Position numbers and translations under genes: made by a program
Source of the DNA: Hyphomicrobiales bacterium
GTDB taxonomy: Bacteria > Pseudomonadota > Alphaproteobacteria > Rhizobiales > Rhizobiaceae
Reading direction: 5' to 3'
Assembly (NCBI GenBank): GCA_900466605.1
Contig: UBMU01000001.1
Coordinates: forward strand, 124,001-188,000
DNA: 64,000 nt
The notes under the pieces: generated by a model
Seen by the model: the letters and a program-made list of their open reading frames with translations, nothing else
Database searches by the model: none
Told to the model about the DNA's origin: nothing
Shown: positions 26,964 through 36,316 of the stretch, piece after piece
Position numbering within the stretch: the first letter of the stretch is position 1
Layout of the letters: each line of letters starts with the position of its first letter

Positions 26964-29678
26964 ATGGAAAAAAGCCTCGCGCGTTACATATGGTCGAACA
27001 CGCGGCTGCAACAGCTCTGGATCTTGGCAGTCGTTGCAGTTTCGATGATCCCCTACTTTCTGTCCTTCGACCTGCCGAAGCAGATCGTTAACGGACCGAT
27101 TCAAGGCTCGGGCTTCGAGGGCGAAGGTGCAACGCAGACCTTCATGCGGCTCTCATACACGTTCCCCATCATCGGTGAAGTCGAGTTCTTTAAGGGGCTT
27201 CAGCTCGACAGGCTGCAGATGCTGATGGGGCTGAGCCTCGTCTTCCTCGCACTCGTGGTCCTTAACGGCCTCTTCAAATTCTACATCAACACCTACAAGG
27301 GTCGGCTTGGCGAGCGGATGCTGCGACGCATTCGCTTCGAGCTGATCGACCGTGTTCTGCGTTTCCCGCCGTCGCATTTCAAACGCGTGAAGTCGGCTGA
27401 GATCGCGACCATGATCAAGGATGAAGTCGAACCGATGGGCGGCTTCACCGGTGATGCTTTCGTTTCGCCGGCCCTGCTCGGCGGGCAGGCACTGACGGCA
27501 CTCGCCTTCATCATCATTCAGAATTTCTGGCTCGGGATGATTGCCGCGGCGATTGTCGGCGTACAGGCGGTCGTAATCCCACGCATGAGAAAGCGGCTGC
27601 TTGAACTCGGCCGCCAGCGTCAGCTCACGGCCCGTGAACTATCGGGTCGTGTGGGCGAAATCGTTGATGGAATTGGCACAATTCATGGCAACGACACATC
27701 GAATTTCGAGCGCGCTGACATCGCCACAAGGCTCGGGCTGATTTTCTCGATCCGCTACGACCTTTATCAATGGAAGTTCCTGGTCAAATTCCTGAACAAC
27801 TTCCTTGCGCAGGTCACACCGTTCCTCTTTTACGCGATCGGCGGCTATCTCGCGCTGCAGGGCCGATTGGACATCGGCCAGCTGGTTGCGGTGATCAGCG
27901 CCTACAAGGATCTGCCAGGACCGCTCAAGGAACTGATCGACTGGGATCAGATGCGCCAGGATGTGCAGGTCAAGTACCAGCAGGTCTACGAGCAGTTCAA
28001 TGTGGAGCCACTGATCGATGGCAAGATCCAGGACATTTCGGCGGAAGCGATCGGTGTACTGACGGCTCCGCTGGTGGTTACCAACCTCACTGTGAGCGAC
28101 GACAGCGGTGCGCGGCTGGTCGATCACGTTTCGGTGGAGATCAAGCCCAACGAAACGGTTGCGGTGGTAGGGCCGAACTCCAGTGGCGCCGAAGCCTTTG
28201 CTGAAGCGCTCGGTCGGCTGGTTTGGCCGGATTCCGGTCGTGTCACAATCGACGGCAAGGACCTTCTTGACCTGCCTGAATCCATTACCGGCAGGCGCAT
28301 CTCCTATGCGTCAGCCGACACCTACTTCTTCCATGGAACGCTGAGGGACAATCTCCTTTACGGTTTGAAACACGCTCCACTGCGAGAGCCCAACTATGAC
28401 GGCAAGGAAGCTTTGGAGGCCAAGTGGCACGCTGAGGAGGCAGTCAAGGCCGGCAACCCGACGATGGATATCAACAGCGATTGGGTGGACTATCAGGCTG
28501 CGGGCGCGACTGGTCCGCAGGACATCCTGACGGCGATCCGTCCGGTGCTCGATGCGGTACTCATTTCCCAGGATATTCTCGACCTGGCACTGCGTTCGAC
28601 TGTCAATACGAGCGTCCATGTGGCACTCGCCGACCACATCGTCGATCTGCGCACGGCACTGCGCCAGCGCATGCAGGAGTCCGAGCTCGGCAACATCGTT
28701 GTGCCGTTCGATTTCGATGCCTACAATCCTCAGGCAACCGTTGGCGAAAACCTGCTCTTCGGTTCGATGAAGCGGCCTATGATGAACAATCGTCGGCTGG
28801 CGGCACATCCGTATTTTCAGGCGCTCTTCCGGGAGACAGGTCTCAGCAATGACCTTTACGCCATGGGCTTGGAGATTGCGGAGAACGCAGTCGAACTCTT
28901 CCACGACCTGCCGCCTGACCACCCGTTCTTCCAGCAGCTTACCTTCATGACTGCTGAGGACATCCCGACCTATCAGGCGCTGCTGCAAAAGCTGCAGAGC
29001 CGCCGGTTCGATGACGCAGCACCCGAAGAACGCTCGGCAATTATCCGGCTGAGCTTTGCCTATATCGAGCCCAGGCATCGCTTTGGTCTCTTGACGGACG
29101 AGCTGATGGAAAAGATTGTCAGCGCCCGCAAGCAGTTCCATGAGAATATTCCGGAGGATCTCGCCGCAGTGATCGAGCGATACGATCCGGAGCACTTCAT
29201 CTCTTCCGCGAGCCTGATGGATAATGTTCTGTTTGGCCGCATTGCGTATCAGCAGGCCGACGCGTCCGACCGTATACGGGCCATCATGGGTGAACTGTTC
29301 GAGTCACTCGAGCTTATCGACGATGTCATGTCGATCGGGCTCGAATTCGATGTCGGTTCTGGCGGCAAGCGCCTGACAATGGTGCAGCGGCAGAAGCTGA
29401 ACATCGCTCGGGCGCTTCTCAAGCGGTCGGACTACTTCGTTTTCAACAGGCCACTATCGGCCCTTGACCAGCGGGTCCAGGATCAGATTACGCACAATAT
29501 TGTCCAGGATTTCCACAAGGAAGGCGAAAAGCCTGCCATCATCTGGGTGCTGTCGAACGCGAAGCTGGCTGAGATCTTTGATCGAATCCTGCTATTCGAC
29601 AGGGGCGCGTTGGCCGAAGCGGGCAACTTTCCGGAGCTTTCCGAACAAAACGGTATGTTCAAGGAACTGTTATCGTAA
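26964..29678 (+). CDS. ABC-exporter-like protein with degenerate ATPase and large insertion
   Basis: The protein has 904 residues. Residues ~15-340 look like a type I ABC exporter membrane domain with about six helices. From ~375 an ABC ATPase fold follows, but every nucleotide element is altered. Walker A is G403-PNSSG-A409-E410 (Lys and Ser/Thr lost). The Q-loop glutamine is missing. LSGGQ is L804-TMVQ. Walker B DE is N828-R829. The H-loop histidine aligns with S864. About 290 extra residues lie between Q-loop and signature. The D-loop SALD and the RQKLNIARALL helix remain, so it is a homologue, not noise. It probably does not hydrolyse ATP; a regulatory, receptor or scaffold role is inferred. 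The cNMP-binding gene follows. Confidence 0.85.
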   Translation: MEKSLARYIWSNTRLQQLWILAVVAVSMIPYFLSFDLPKQIVNGPIQGSGFEGEGATQTFMRLSYTFPIIGEVEFFKGLQLDRLQMLMGLSLVFLALVVLNGLFKFYINTYKGRLGERMLRRIRFELIDRVLRFPPSHFKRVKSAEIATMIKDEVEPMGGFTGDAFVSPALLGGQALTALAFIIIQNFWLGMIAAAIVGVQAVVIPRMRKRLLELGRQRQLTARELSGRVGEIVDGIGTIHGNDTSNFERADIATRLGLIFSIRYDLYQWKFLVKFLNNFLAQVTPFLFYAIGGYLALQGRLDIGQLVAVISAYKDLPGPLKELIDWDQMRQDVQVKYQQVYEQFNVEPLIDGKIQDISAEAIGVLTAPLVVTNLTVSDDSGARLVDHVSVEIKPNETVAVVGPNSSGAEAFAEALGRLVWPDSGRVTIDGKDLLDLPESITGRRISYASADTYFFHGTLRDNLLYGLKHAPLREPNYDGKEALEAKWHAEEAVKAGNPTMDINSDWVDYQAAGATGPQDILTAIRPVLDAVLISQDILDLALRSTVNTSVHVALADHIVDLRTALRQRMQESELGNIVVPFDFDAYNPQATVGENLLFGSMKRPMMNNRRLAAHPYFQALFRETGLSNDLYAMGLEIAENAVELFHDLPPDHPFFQQLTFMTAEDIPTYQALLQKLQSRRFDDAAPEERSAIIRLSFAYIEPRHRFGLLTDELMEKIVSARKQFHENIPEDLAAVIERYDPEHFISSASLMDNVLFGRIAYQQADASDRIRAIMGELFESLELIDDVMSIGLEFDVGSGGKRLTMVQRQKLNIARALLKRSDYFVFNRPLSALDQRVQDQITHNIVQDFHKEGEKPAIIWVLSNAKLAEIFDRILLFDRGALAEAGNFPELSEQNGMFKELLS

Positions 29679-29770
29679 TACTCTATGGGGAGACAATAAG
29701 ATGGCGCCCCTTGAGAGGTGCCACGGTCTAGCGCCGCGCACCGAACAGTGCGGCAGGGGGTAGTACGTTT

Positions 29771-30241
29771 ATGCTGTTGAGAGACGAAGTCGAAATGCTG
29801 CGGCGGGTGCCGATCTTCTCAAGGATTGCGCCTGCGAAACTGAAATTGCTGGCCTTCACTTCTGATCGCATGACGTACAATGTTGGTCAGGATCTCTTCC
29901 ATCAGGGGGATCCGGGCGACGCAGCCTATGTGGTGCTGTCGGGCACCGCCGATATTCTTGTTCACTCGCCCGCCGGCGACATAAAGGTGGCTGATGTGGA
30001 GCTGAACTCCATTGTCGGCGAAATCGCCATTCTGTGCGACGTTTCCCGTACCGCGACAGTTCGCGCCACGTCGCCCCTGGAGGTTCTGCGCATCAGCAAG
30101 GAACACTTCTTGAAGCTGCTTAGCGATTTCCCTGAGATGGCAGTCGAAATCATGCGGGTCCTTGCAGACCGCCTCAATCACACGACCGCCGAGTTGACTG
30201 CGGCCCGCGCAGCCAAGCAGCCGCAGGCGGCGGCGATGTAG
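29771..30241 (+). CDS. Stand-alone cyclic-nucleotide-binding domain protein
   Basis: This 156-residue protein consists of one cNMP-binding beta-barrel and a C-terminal helix, with no DNA-binding HTH and no kinase or channel part. The phosphate-binding cassette IVGEIAILCDVSRTATV keeps the ribose-contacting glutamate E84 and phosphate-contacting arginine R93, so it should bind cAMP or cGMP. It lies 92 bases after the degenerate ABC protein on the same strand, and a strong terminator follows it. The likely role is a small receptor that passes the cyclic-nucleotide signal to a partner protein, with the ABC protein the obvious candidate. Confidence 0.85.
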   Translation: MLLRDEVEMLRRVPIFSRIAPAKLKLLAFTSDRMTYNVGQDLFHQGDPGDAAYVVLSGTADILVHSPAGDIKVADVELNSIVGEIAILCDVSRTATVRATSPLEVLRISKEHFLKLLSDFPEMAVEIMRVLADRLNHTTAELTAARAAKQPQAAAM

Positions 30242-30265
30242 CGATTGCCGGTAATACTCGAAAGC

Positions 30266-30299
30266 AAAAGGCCGCCTGGCATCAGCAGGCGGCCTTTTT
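30266..30299. terminator. Rho-independent terminator, bidirectional
   Basis: A perfect 13-bp stem (AAAAGGCCGCCTG / CAGGCGGCCTTTT) with a 7-base loop is followed by T on the plus strand and, read in reverse, by A/T as well. It separates the cNMP-binding gene from the convergent MFS gene. Confidence 0.9.
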
Positions 30300-30314
30300 C
30301 GCGTTGTGTGAAGT

Positions 30315-31646
30315 TCAGTCGCGCTGCTCAAGCGCCCTGCTGAACGCCAATGCAGCAAGGGTGCACAAGGCGCCTGACAGCAGGTAGTAGCCGACGAAAG
30401 GCAGGCCGAAGCGGCTGGACAGAGTCAGCGCGACGAGCGGTGCAAAACCGGCGCCAACCAGCCAGGCAAGGTCTGAGGTGAAGGCCGCGCCGGTATAGCG
30501 ATAGCCTCTGCCGAAGCGCGATGAGATCGAACCGGTCGCCTGGCCGAACGACAGACCGAGGACGCCGAAGCCGATAATCACAAAGGCATCATGTCCCCGA
30601 GATCCTCCGGCCATAAGCATCGGTCCGATGAAGCTGAAGATCGCGATGAGAACGGCACAGATGGCGAGCTGGGCACGCCGGCCGATACGATCCGCGATCA
30701 TTCCGGAGACGACGATGGCCACAAGACCGACCATCGCTCCAATGATCTGTACCACCATGAATGTACCAATCGGTTGGGTTCCGTAGAGGTACATCCAGCC
30801 AAGCGGGAAGATTGTTACCAGGTGGAACATGGCAAAGCTTGCAAGCGGAACGAAGGCTCCGAGCAGGATATCGCGACCATGAACGCGCAGCACTTCATGA
30901 ATTGGCGCAGCCTCCAGCTCGTGCTGTTCCAATGCCGAGCCGAAATCCGGCGTCATAACGAGGCGCAAACGGGCAAAAAGTGCAACGACATTGATCGCAA
31001 AGGCGACGAAGAACGGGTAGCGCCAGCCCCAGCTCAGAAAGTCCTCGTTGGACAGGTTGGCGATGAAATACCCGAAAAGCACACTTGCCAGCGCAAAGCC
31101 GATCGGCGCGCCGAGCTGCGGGATCATAGCGTACCACCCGCGGCGGTTTGGCGGAGCGTTGAGGGCAAGCAGTGAGGCCAGTCCATCCCAGGCGCCGCCG
31201 AGCGCAAATCCCTGACCCAGCCGAAAGAGTGCAAGCAACGCGATCGACCAGCCGCCGATCTCGTTATAGCCCGGCAGGAAAGCGATCGACGCTGTGGAGC
31301 CGCCAAGCAAGAACAATGCGATCGTCAGTTTGGCACCGCGGCCGTAGACGCGGTCGATGGTCATGAACACGACCGACCCAACAGGGCGTGCCAGAAACGC
31401 CAGCGAAAAGATCGCAAAGGAATAGAGCGTTGCTGTCAGTCGGTCCGGCGCAAAGGGAAAGACAAGCTGAGGGAAGACCAGCACCGATGCGAGTCCGTAG
31501 ACGAAGAAATCAAAGAATTCGGACATGCGCCCGATGACCACGCCGATCGCAATGCTGCCGGGCGATACCGGCTTGTCGGCATGAATTCGCCGCGCGTCTT
31601 GTTCCATCGATGTGGATGACGGTCCGTAGTGTGTTGCATTAGCCAT
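30315..31646 (-). CDS. MFS transporter, metabolite:H+ symporter (MHS) type
   Basis: This protein of ~443 residues has twelve predicted helices. It has the MHS-family opening VVIGRMSEFFDFFVYGLAS, LARPVGSVVFMTIDRVYGR between helices 2 and 3, and RLGQGFALGGAWDG in helix 4. The ATG at 31646 is preceded by GAGGGAGG and is preferred to an upstream start at 31682. MHS transporters carry organic acids, shikimate or osmolytes; the substrate here is not clear. It is divergent from the cyo operon. Confidence 0.84.
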   Translation of the reverse strand: MANATHYGPSSTSMEQDARRIHADKPVSPGSIAIGVVIGRMSEFFDFFVYGLASVLVFPQLVFPFAPDRLTATLYSFAIFSLAFLARPVGSVVFMTIDRVYGRGAKLTIALFLLGGSTASIAFLPGYNEIGGWSIALLALFRLGQGFALGGAWDGLASLLALNAPPNRRGWYAMIPQLGAPIGFALASVLFGYFIANLSNEDFLSWGWRYPFFVAFAINVVALFARLRLVMTPDFGSALEQHELEAAPIHEVLRVHGRDILLGAFVPLASFAMFHLVTIFPLGWMYLYGTQPIGTFMVVQIIGAMVGLVAIVVSGMIADRIGRRAQLAICAVLIAIFSFIGPMLMAGGSRGHDAFVIIGFGVLGLSFGQATGSISSRFGRGYRYTGAAFTSDLAWLVGAGFAPLVALTLSSRFGLPFVGYYLLSGALCTLAALAFSRALEQRD

Positions 31647-32029
31647 TAAAACGCCTCCCTCGTTGAGGCACTCCTGTGGCAAAGCGCCTCACTTGCGATC
31701 TTGATCAAACCACCGCGCTTATCAAGTCTGATCGACGTAAATAGTTCATCCAGTTGCTTGAAAATCAGATGCGGACGAAAAATCACGTCCCGGAGACGGA
31801 AAAGCGGTCCCGCTAGGCTGGCACGATCAGCTCTCAGGGATATATTAGCCCTTCAAAAAATGGTTGCGCGCAAAAAGTCGTTCGAACTCTGATCAGCTTT
31901 TGACATCCTGCGCCACGTGTCTTATCCCGCAGTGCGGCATATCTGCTGCACTGCGACCAAACACCTCATGTTGCTATCAAGTGCAGTGCTTTAGTCGCGG
32001 TTTGGACGAAACAAGAAGAGCATAGAGAC
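31647..32029. promoter_or_regulatory. Intergenic region with candidate cyo promoter
   Basis: A -35 TTGACA at 31900-31905 is followed after 17 bases by TATCCC at 31923-31928, a plausible housekeeping promoter for cyoA. Just downstream, GCAGTGC at 31929-31935 faces its inverted copy GCACTGC at 31948-31954, and a third GCAGTGC sits at 31983-31989, a possible operator set. No ORF of note is seen. Confidence 0.5.
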
Positions 32030-33199
32030 GTGCAAAAACTGTCAAAGTTTTCCCGCCATCTCCTCATTCTGCCACTGCTTCTGACGCTGGCGGGATGCAA
32101 TTTGGTGGTCATGTCGCCTTCGGGCGATATCGCCGTGCAGCAACGCGACCTCATTATCGTATCGACGGTTTTGATGCTGCTGATCATCGTTCCGGTGATC
32201 TTCCTGACACTGCTGTTTGCCTGGCGTTATCGTCGGTCCAACACGGCCGCCACCTATGATCCCGAATGGCACCATTCCACACGTCTCGAAGTGGTCATCT
32301 GGTCCGCGCCGCTTGCGATCATCATCGCCCTTGGCGCCATAACCTGGATCAGCACCCATAAGCTCGACCCATATCGTCCGCTCGACCGCATTGACGCTGA
32401 GCGTGCCATTCCGGCAAATGCCAAGCCGCTGACTGTCGAAGTCGTTGCGCTCGACTGGAAATGGCTGTTCTTCTACCCTGAGCTTGGAATTGCAACCGTC
32501 AACGAGTTGGCAGCGCCTGTCGACGTGCCGATCGAGTTCAAAATCACCGCTTCGTCAGTGATGAATTCTTTCTACATTCCGGCGCTTGCAGGGCAGATCT
32601 ACGCGATGCCTGGGATGCAGACCCGGTTGAACGCGGTGATCAACAAGGAAGGCGTGTTTGACGGCTTTTCGGCCAACTATAGCGGCGCCGGTTTTTCACA
32701 CATGCGTTTCAAGTTCCATGGTGTCAGCCAGCAAGGCTTTGAGGCATGGGTGGCGCAGGTCAAGGAACGGGGTACGTCGCTGAACCGTGACACCTATTTG
32801 AAGCTGGAGCGCCCGAGCGAGAAGGAGCCTGTCCGCTACTACGCCTCGGCCGACAAGGATCTCTATAACGCGATCCTCAACATGTGCGCAGCACCCGGCA
32901 AGATGTGCATGAACGAGATGATGCACATCGACATGATGGGCGGCGGCGGCAAGGAAAGCAACGAGAACCGCGAGAAGCTTGAGCACGACAACCGTCATGC
33001 CGATCAGGCCGGCGGTGGCCACGGCGTGTCGGCTGGCGAAAGCCACGAGGCGCCGGAGACCAAGCCGGCAGACGCTACGACCGGTCAGGCAGGCGACACG
33101 CAGACCATGCCAGGCATGCAACATGACGGGCACGCCATGCCCGGCACGGACCACGGTACCGGCGGTGACACAGCGCCCGCGCAGCAAAATAGCAACTAG
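32030..33199 (+). CDS. cyoA: Cytochrome bo ubiquinol oxidase subunit II
   Basis: This 389-residue lipoprotein starts at a GTG and has a lipobox LAGC ending at C23. Two membrane helices follow and then the cupredoxin domain. The CuA cysteines of cytochrome c oxidases are absent, as expected for a quinol oxidase. Conserved WHHSTRLEVVIWSAP and DWKWLFFYPE are present. The last ~80 residues form an unusual His/Met/Gly-rich tail (MMHIDMMGGGG, HDNRHADQAGGGHG, MPGMQHDGHAMPGTDHG) not found in E. coli CyoA, possibly copper binding. Confidence 0.93.
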   Translation: MQKLSKFSRHLLILPLLLTLAGCNLVVMSPSGDIAVQQRDLIIVSTVLMLLIIVPVIFLTLLFAWRYRRSNTAATYDPEWHHSTRLEVVIWSAPLAIIIALGAITWISTHKLDPYRPLDRIDAERAIPANAKPLTVEVVALDWKWLFFYPELGIATVNELAAPVDVPIEFKITASSVMNSFYIPALAGQIYAMPGMQTRLNAVINKEGVFDGFSANYSGAGFSHMRFKFHGVSQQGFEAWVAQVKERGTSLNRDTYLKLERPSEKEPVRYYASADKDLYNAILNMCAAPGKMCMNEMMHIDMMGGGGKESNENREKLEHDNRHADQAGGGHGVSAGESHEAPETKPADATTGQAGDTQTMPGMQHDGHAMPGTDHGTGGDTAPAQQNSN

Positions 33200-33244
33200 A
33201 CCTGGCGCTTTGCGTCGATACGACATCAATGAACGGGTTCATCA

Positions 33245-35248
33245 ATGTTTTCCAATCCTGACCTCCTGAAGTTCATCTTCGGTCGGTTGACCCTAGAATC
33301 GATCCCATATCACGAGCCAATCCTTCTCGTGACCTTTACTGTCGTCGCCCTTGGCGGCATCGCACTTCTGGGTGTTGTTACCTATTTCAAGCTCTGGGGT
33401 TATCTCTGGCGCGAGTGGCTGACGAGCGTCGATCACAAGAAGATCGGCATCATGTACGTCATCCTTGCGCTGATCATGCTTTTGCGCGGCTTCTCCGACG
33501 CCATCATGATGCGCCTTCAGCAGGCAATCGCCTTCAATGGGTCGGCCGGCTACCTGCCTCCGCATCATTACGACCAGGTTTTCACCGCCCATGGCGTCAT
33601 CATGATCTTCTTCATGGCGATGCCCTTCGTTACCGGTCTCATGAATCTCGTCGTGCCCTTGCAGATCGGCGCCCGCGACGTCTCTTTCCCATTCTTGAAC
33701 AATTTCTCGTTCTGGATGACGACTGCTGGCGCAATCATCATCATGATCTCGCTTTTTGTTGGCGAATTCGCGCAGACTGGGTGGCTGGCCTATCCGCCCC
33801 TATCGGGATCGGATTATAGCCCGGGTGTCGGGGTCGACTACTATATTTGGGGTCTTCAGGTCGCCGGTGTGGGAACGACGCTCTCGGGCATCAATCTGAT
33901 CGCCACCATCGTGAAGATGCGCGCGCCAGGCATGAGCTTCATGAAGATGCCTGTCTTCACCTGGACGTCGCTTTGCACCAACATCCTCATCGTCGCGACC
34001 TTCCCGGTCCTGACAGCGACACTCGCACTCCTGTCCCTTGATCGCTACGCCGGCACTAATTTCTTTACCAATGACCTTGGCGGCAACCCGATGATGTACG
34101 TCAACCTCATCTGGATTTGGGGTCACCCCGAGGTCTACATCCTGGTGCTCCCGGCCTTCGGTATATTCTCGGAAGTCGTCGCAACTTTCTGTGGCAAGCG
34201 CCTCTTTGGTTACGCCTCGATGGTGTACGCCACCTGCGTAATCATGATCCTGTCGTATCTCGTCTGGCTCCATCACTTCTTCACGATGGGTTCAGGCGCG
34301 AGCGTCAACTCGTTCTTCGGCATCACGACCATGATCATCTCAATCCCGACTGGTGCGAAGATGTTCAACTGGCTGTTTACGATGTATCGCGGTCGCATCC
34401 GCTATGAAGTTCCGATGCTGTGGACGATGGGCTTCATGGTGACCTTCGTCATCGGCGGCATGACTGGCGTGCTACTGGCCGTTCCGCCTGCCGATTTCGT
34501 GCTGCACAACTCGCTCTTTTTGATCGCCCACTTCCATAACGTTATCATCGGCGGCGTAGTGTTCGGCCTGATGGCGGGTGTGACCTACTGGTTTCCCAAG
34601 GCTTTTGGCTACAAGCTGGATCCGTTCTGGGGCAAGATGTCATTCTGGTTCTGGCTGATCGGCTTCTATTTCGCCTTCATGCCGCTTTACGTGCTCGGCC
34701 TTATGGGCGTGACCCGCCGTGTGTCGCAGTTCGAAGACCCGTCCTTGCAGATATGGTTCATCATTGCAGCATTCGGCGCCTTCCTGATCGCGATCGGCAT
34801 TGCCTGCTTTATCATCCAGCTGGTTGTCAGCTTCTTCAAGCGTGAAGAACTGCGTGATACGACCGGCGATCCCTGGGACGGCCGCACGCTGGAATGGTCA
34901 ACCTCGTCGCCTCCGCCAGACTATAACTTCGCGTTCACGCCAGTCGTTCACGATCATGACTCCTGGTATGACATGAAGGCACGCGGCTATGCCCGTCCGC
35001 TGGAAGGTTTCAAGCCGATCCACATGCCGAAGAACACGGGGACAGGTGTTATCCTCGGTGGCATCAGCATCGTACTAGCCTTTGCACTCATCTGGTACAT
35101 GTGGTGGCTGGCCGTCTTGTCGTTCGTAGCTATGATTGTCGTGGCGATTGGCCACACCTTCAACTACAACCGCGACTTCTATATCCCCGCGACAGAAGTC
35201 ACGGAAACGGAAGGCAAGCGTACGGCGCTGCTTGCCGAGCAGGTGTAA
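33245..35248 (+). CDS. cyoB: Cytochrome bo ubiquinol oxidase subunit I
   Basis: This 667-residue heme-copper oxidase core has about fifteen helices. The key sites are complete: WGHPEVYIL (CuB histidine and the cross-linked tyrosine), [11 protein letters not shown] (CuB histidine pair) and [12 protein letters not shown] (heme ligands). It reduces oxygen to water with ubiquinol electrons and pumps protons. It lies 45 bases after cyoA. Confidence 0.96.
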   Translation: MFSNPDLLKFIFGRLTLESIPYHEPILLVTFTVVALGGIALLGVVTYFKLWGYLWREWLTSVDHKKIGIMYVILALIMLLRGFSDAIMMRLQQAIAFNGSAGYLPPHHYDQVFTAHGVIMIFFMAMPFVTGLMNLVVPLQIGARDVSFPFLNNFSFWMTTAGAIIIMISLFVGEFAQTGWLAYPPLSGSDYSPGVGVDYYIWGLQVAGVGTTLSGINLIATIVKMRAPGMSFMKMPVFTWTSLCTNILIVATFPVLTATLALLSLDRYAGTNFFTNDLGGNPMMYVNLIWIWGHPEVYILVLPAFGIFSEVVATFCGKRLFGYASMVYATCVIMILSYLVWLHHFFTMGSGASVNSFFGITTMIISIPTGAKMFNWLFTMYRGRIRYEVPMLWTMGFMVTFVIGGMTGVLLAVPPADFVLHNSLFLIAHFHNVIIGGVVFGLMAGVTYWFPKAFGYKLDPFWGKMSFWFWLIGFYFAFMPLYVLGLMGVTRRVSQFEDPSLQIWFIIAAFGAFLIAIGIACFIIQLVVSFFKREELRDTTGDPWDGRTLEWSTSSPPPDYNFAFTPVVHDHDSWYDMKARGYARPLEGFKPIHMPKNTGTGVILGGISIVLAFALIWYMWWLAVLSFVAMIVVAIGHTFNYNRDFYIPATEVTETEGKRTALLAEQV

Positions 35249-35252
35249 GACC

Positions 35253-35873
35253 ATGAGCGATACGATCATCGACAAGGCCGACAAGCCTGAATTCTACATG
35301 ACGGAAGAGCACCACCCGGAAGGCAGCACCATGCTTGGCTTCTGGCTCTACCTGATGAGCGACTGCCTCATCTTCGCGGTGCTTTTTGCAACCTACGCCG
35401 TTCTCGGCCGCAACTACGCGGCCGGGCCGTCGCCAGCCGATCTCTTCGATCTGCCTCTGGTGGCGATCAACACCTCGATGCTGCTCCTGTCCTCCATCAC
35501 CTATGGCTTCGCAATGCTGCAGATGGAGCGCAAGGAAAAGGGCGCAACGCTCTTCTGGCTCGGCATCACCGGCATCTTTGGCCTGGTCTTTCTTGGCCTT
35601 GAACTTTACGAGTTCGCCCATCTCATTCACGAGGGCGCGGGCCCGACCCGCAGCGCCTTCCTCTCCAGCTTCTTCACGCTGGTCGGGACGCACGGCCTGC
35701 ACGTCACCTTTGGCATTATCTGGCTGGTGACATTGATGGTCCAGGTGTCAATGCGGGGTCTAATCGCTGAAAATCGCCGGCGCCTGATGTGCCTATCGAT
35801 GTTCTGGCACTTCCTCGACGTCGTCTGGATCGGCGTCTTCTCCGTTGTCTATCTCATGGGAGTTCTCGGATGA
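35253..35873 (+). CDS. cyoC: Cytochrome bo ubiquinol oxidase subunit III
   Basis: This 206-residue, five-helix subunit begins at the ATG at 35253, four bases after the cyoB stop. It shows the subunit III motifs [40 protein letters not shown] and [10 protein letters not shown]. It stabilises the oxidase core. It overlaps cyoD by four bases. Confidence 0.94.
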   Translation: MSDTIIDKADKPEFYMTEEHHPEGSTMLGFWLYLMSDCLIFAVLFATYAVLGRNYAAGPSPADLFDLPLVAINTSMLLLSSITYGFAMLQMERKEKGATLFWLGITGIFGLVFLGLELYEFAHLIHEGAGPTRSAFLSSFFTLVGTHGLHVTFGIIWLVTLMVQVSMRGLIAENRRRLMCLSMFWHFLDVVWIGVFSVVYLMGVLG

Positions 35874-36271
35874 CTTCTCACGCACCCGCAACTGAGGACG
35901 CTCACGAGGCGCATCATGGTCACAGCCACGGGCACGAGGCTGCCCATGGAACCTTCAAGAGCTACATGATCGGCTTCGTGCTGTCGATCATCCTAACGGC
36001 GATTCCGTTCTGGCTGGTCATGGCAGGCGTCTTCGAAAGTCCGGCGGTTACTGCCGCCTGGATCATGGGCCTCGCCGCCGTCCAGATCGTCGTTCATATG
36101 ATCTTCTTCCTTCATATGAACCCGCGCTCGGAAGGCGGCTGGTCGATGATGGCACTCATCTTCACGCTGCTGCTGGTCGCCATTGCACTCGCCGGCTCCC
36201 TCTGGGTCATGCATCATCTAAACGCGAACATGATGCCGATGAGCCCTGAAATGATGAAGAACATGCCGTAA
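35870..36271 (+). CDS. cyoD: Cytochrome bo ubiquinol oxidase subunit IV
   Basis: This 133-residue small subunit has three helices and the typical [17 protein letters not shown] and [12 protein letters not shown] segments. The start is the ATGA overlap with cyoC. Its N-terminus is rich in histidine ([16 protein letters not shown]), a possible metal-binding tail like that of the CyoA in this operon. Confidence 0.92.
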   Translation: MTSHAPATEDAHEAHHGHSHGHEAAHGTFKSYMIGFVLSIILTAIPFWLVMAGVFESPAVTAAWIMGLAAVQIVVHMIFFLHMNPRSEGGWSMMALIFTLLLVAIALAGSLWVMHHLNANMMPMSPEMMKNMP

Positions 36272-36278
36272 GGCACAA

Positions 36279-36302
36279 GCGGGCGGCGGTCACGCCGCCC
36301 GC
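36279..36302. terminator. GC-rich hairpin after cyoD
   Basis: A perfect 10-bp stem GCGGGCGGCG / CGCCGCCCGC encloses a GTCA loop. No T-run follows, so it may reduce rather than stop transcription into the SURF1 gene. Confidence 0.6.
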
Positions 36303-36316
36303 AAAGGTATTGACCC

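Noticed and set aside
28311..29195. Minus-strand ORF of 294 codons within the degenerate ABC gene
   Set aside because: It coincides with the unusual insertion, so I considered whether the insertion was really a gene on the other strand. The plus-strand frame is continuous, reads as a normal protein and carries repeated ABC-like motifs, so the minus frame is a shadow.
26964..29678. Idea that the ABC protein is a pseudogene with decayed motifs
   Set aside because: A 904-codon intact frame without stops or frameshifts and with preserved secondary features argues for a maintained protein.
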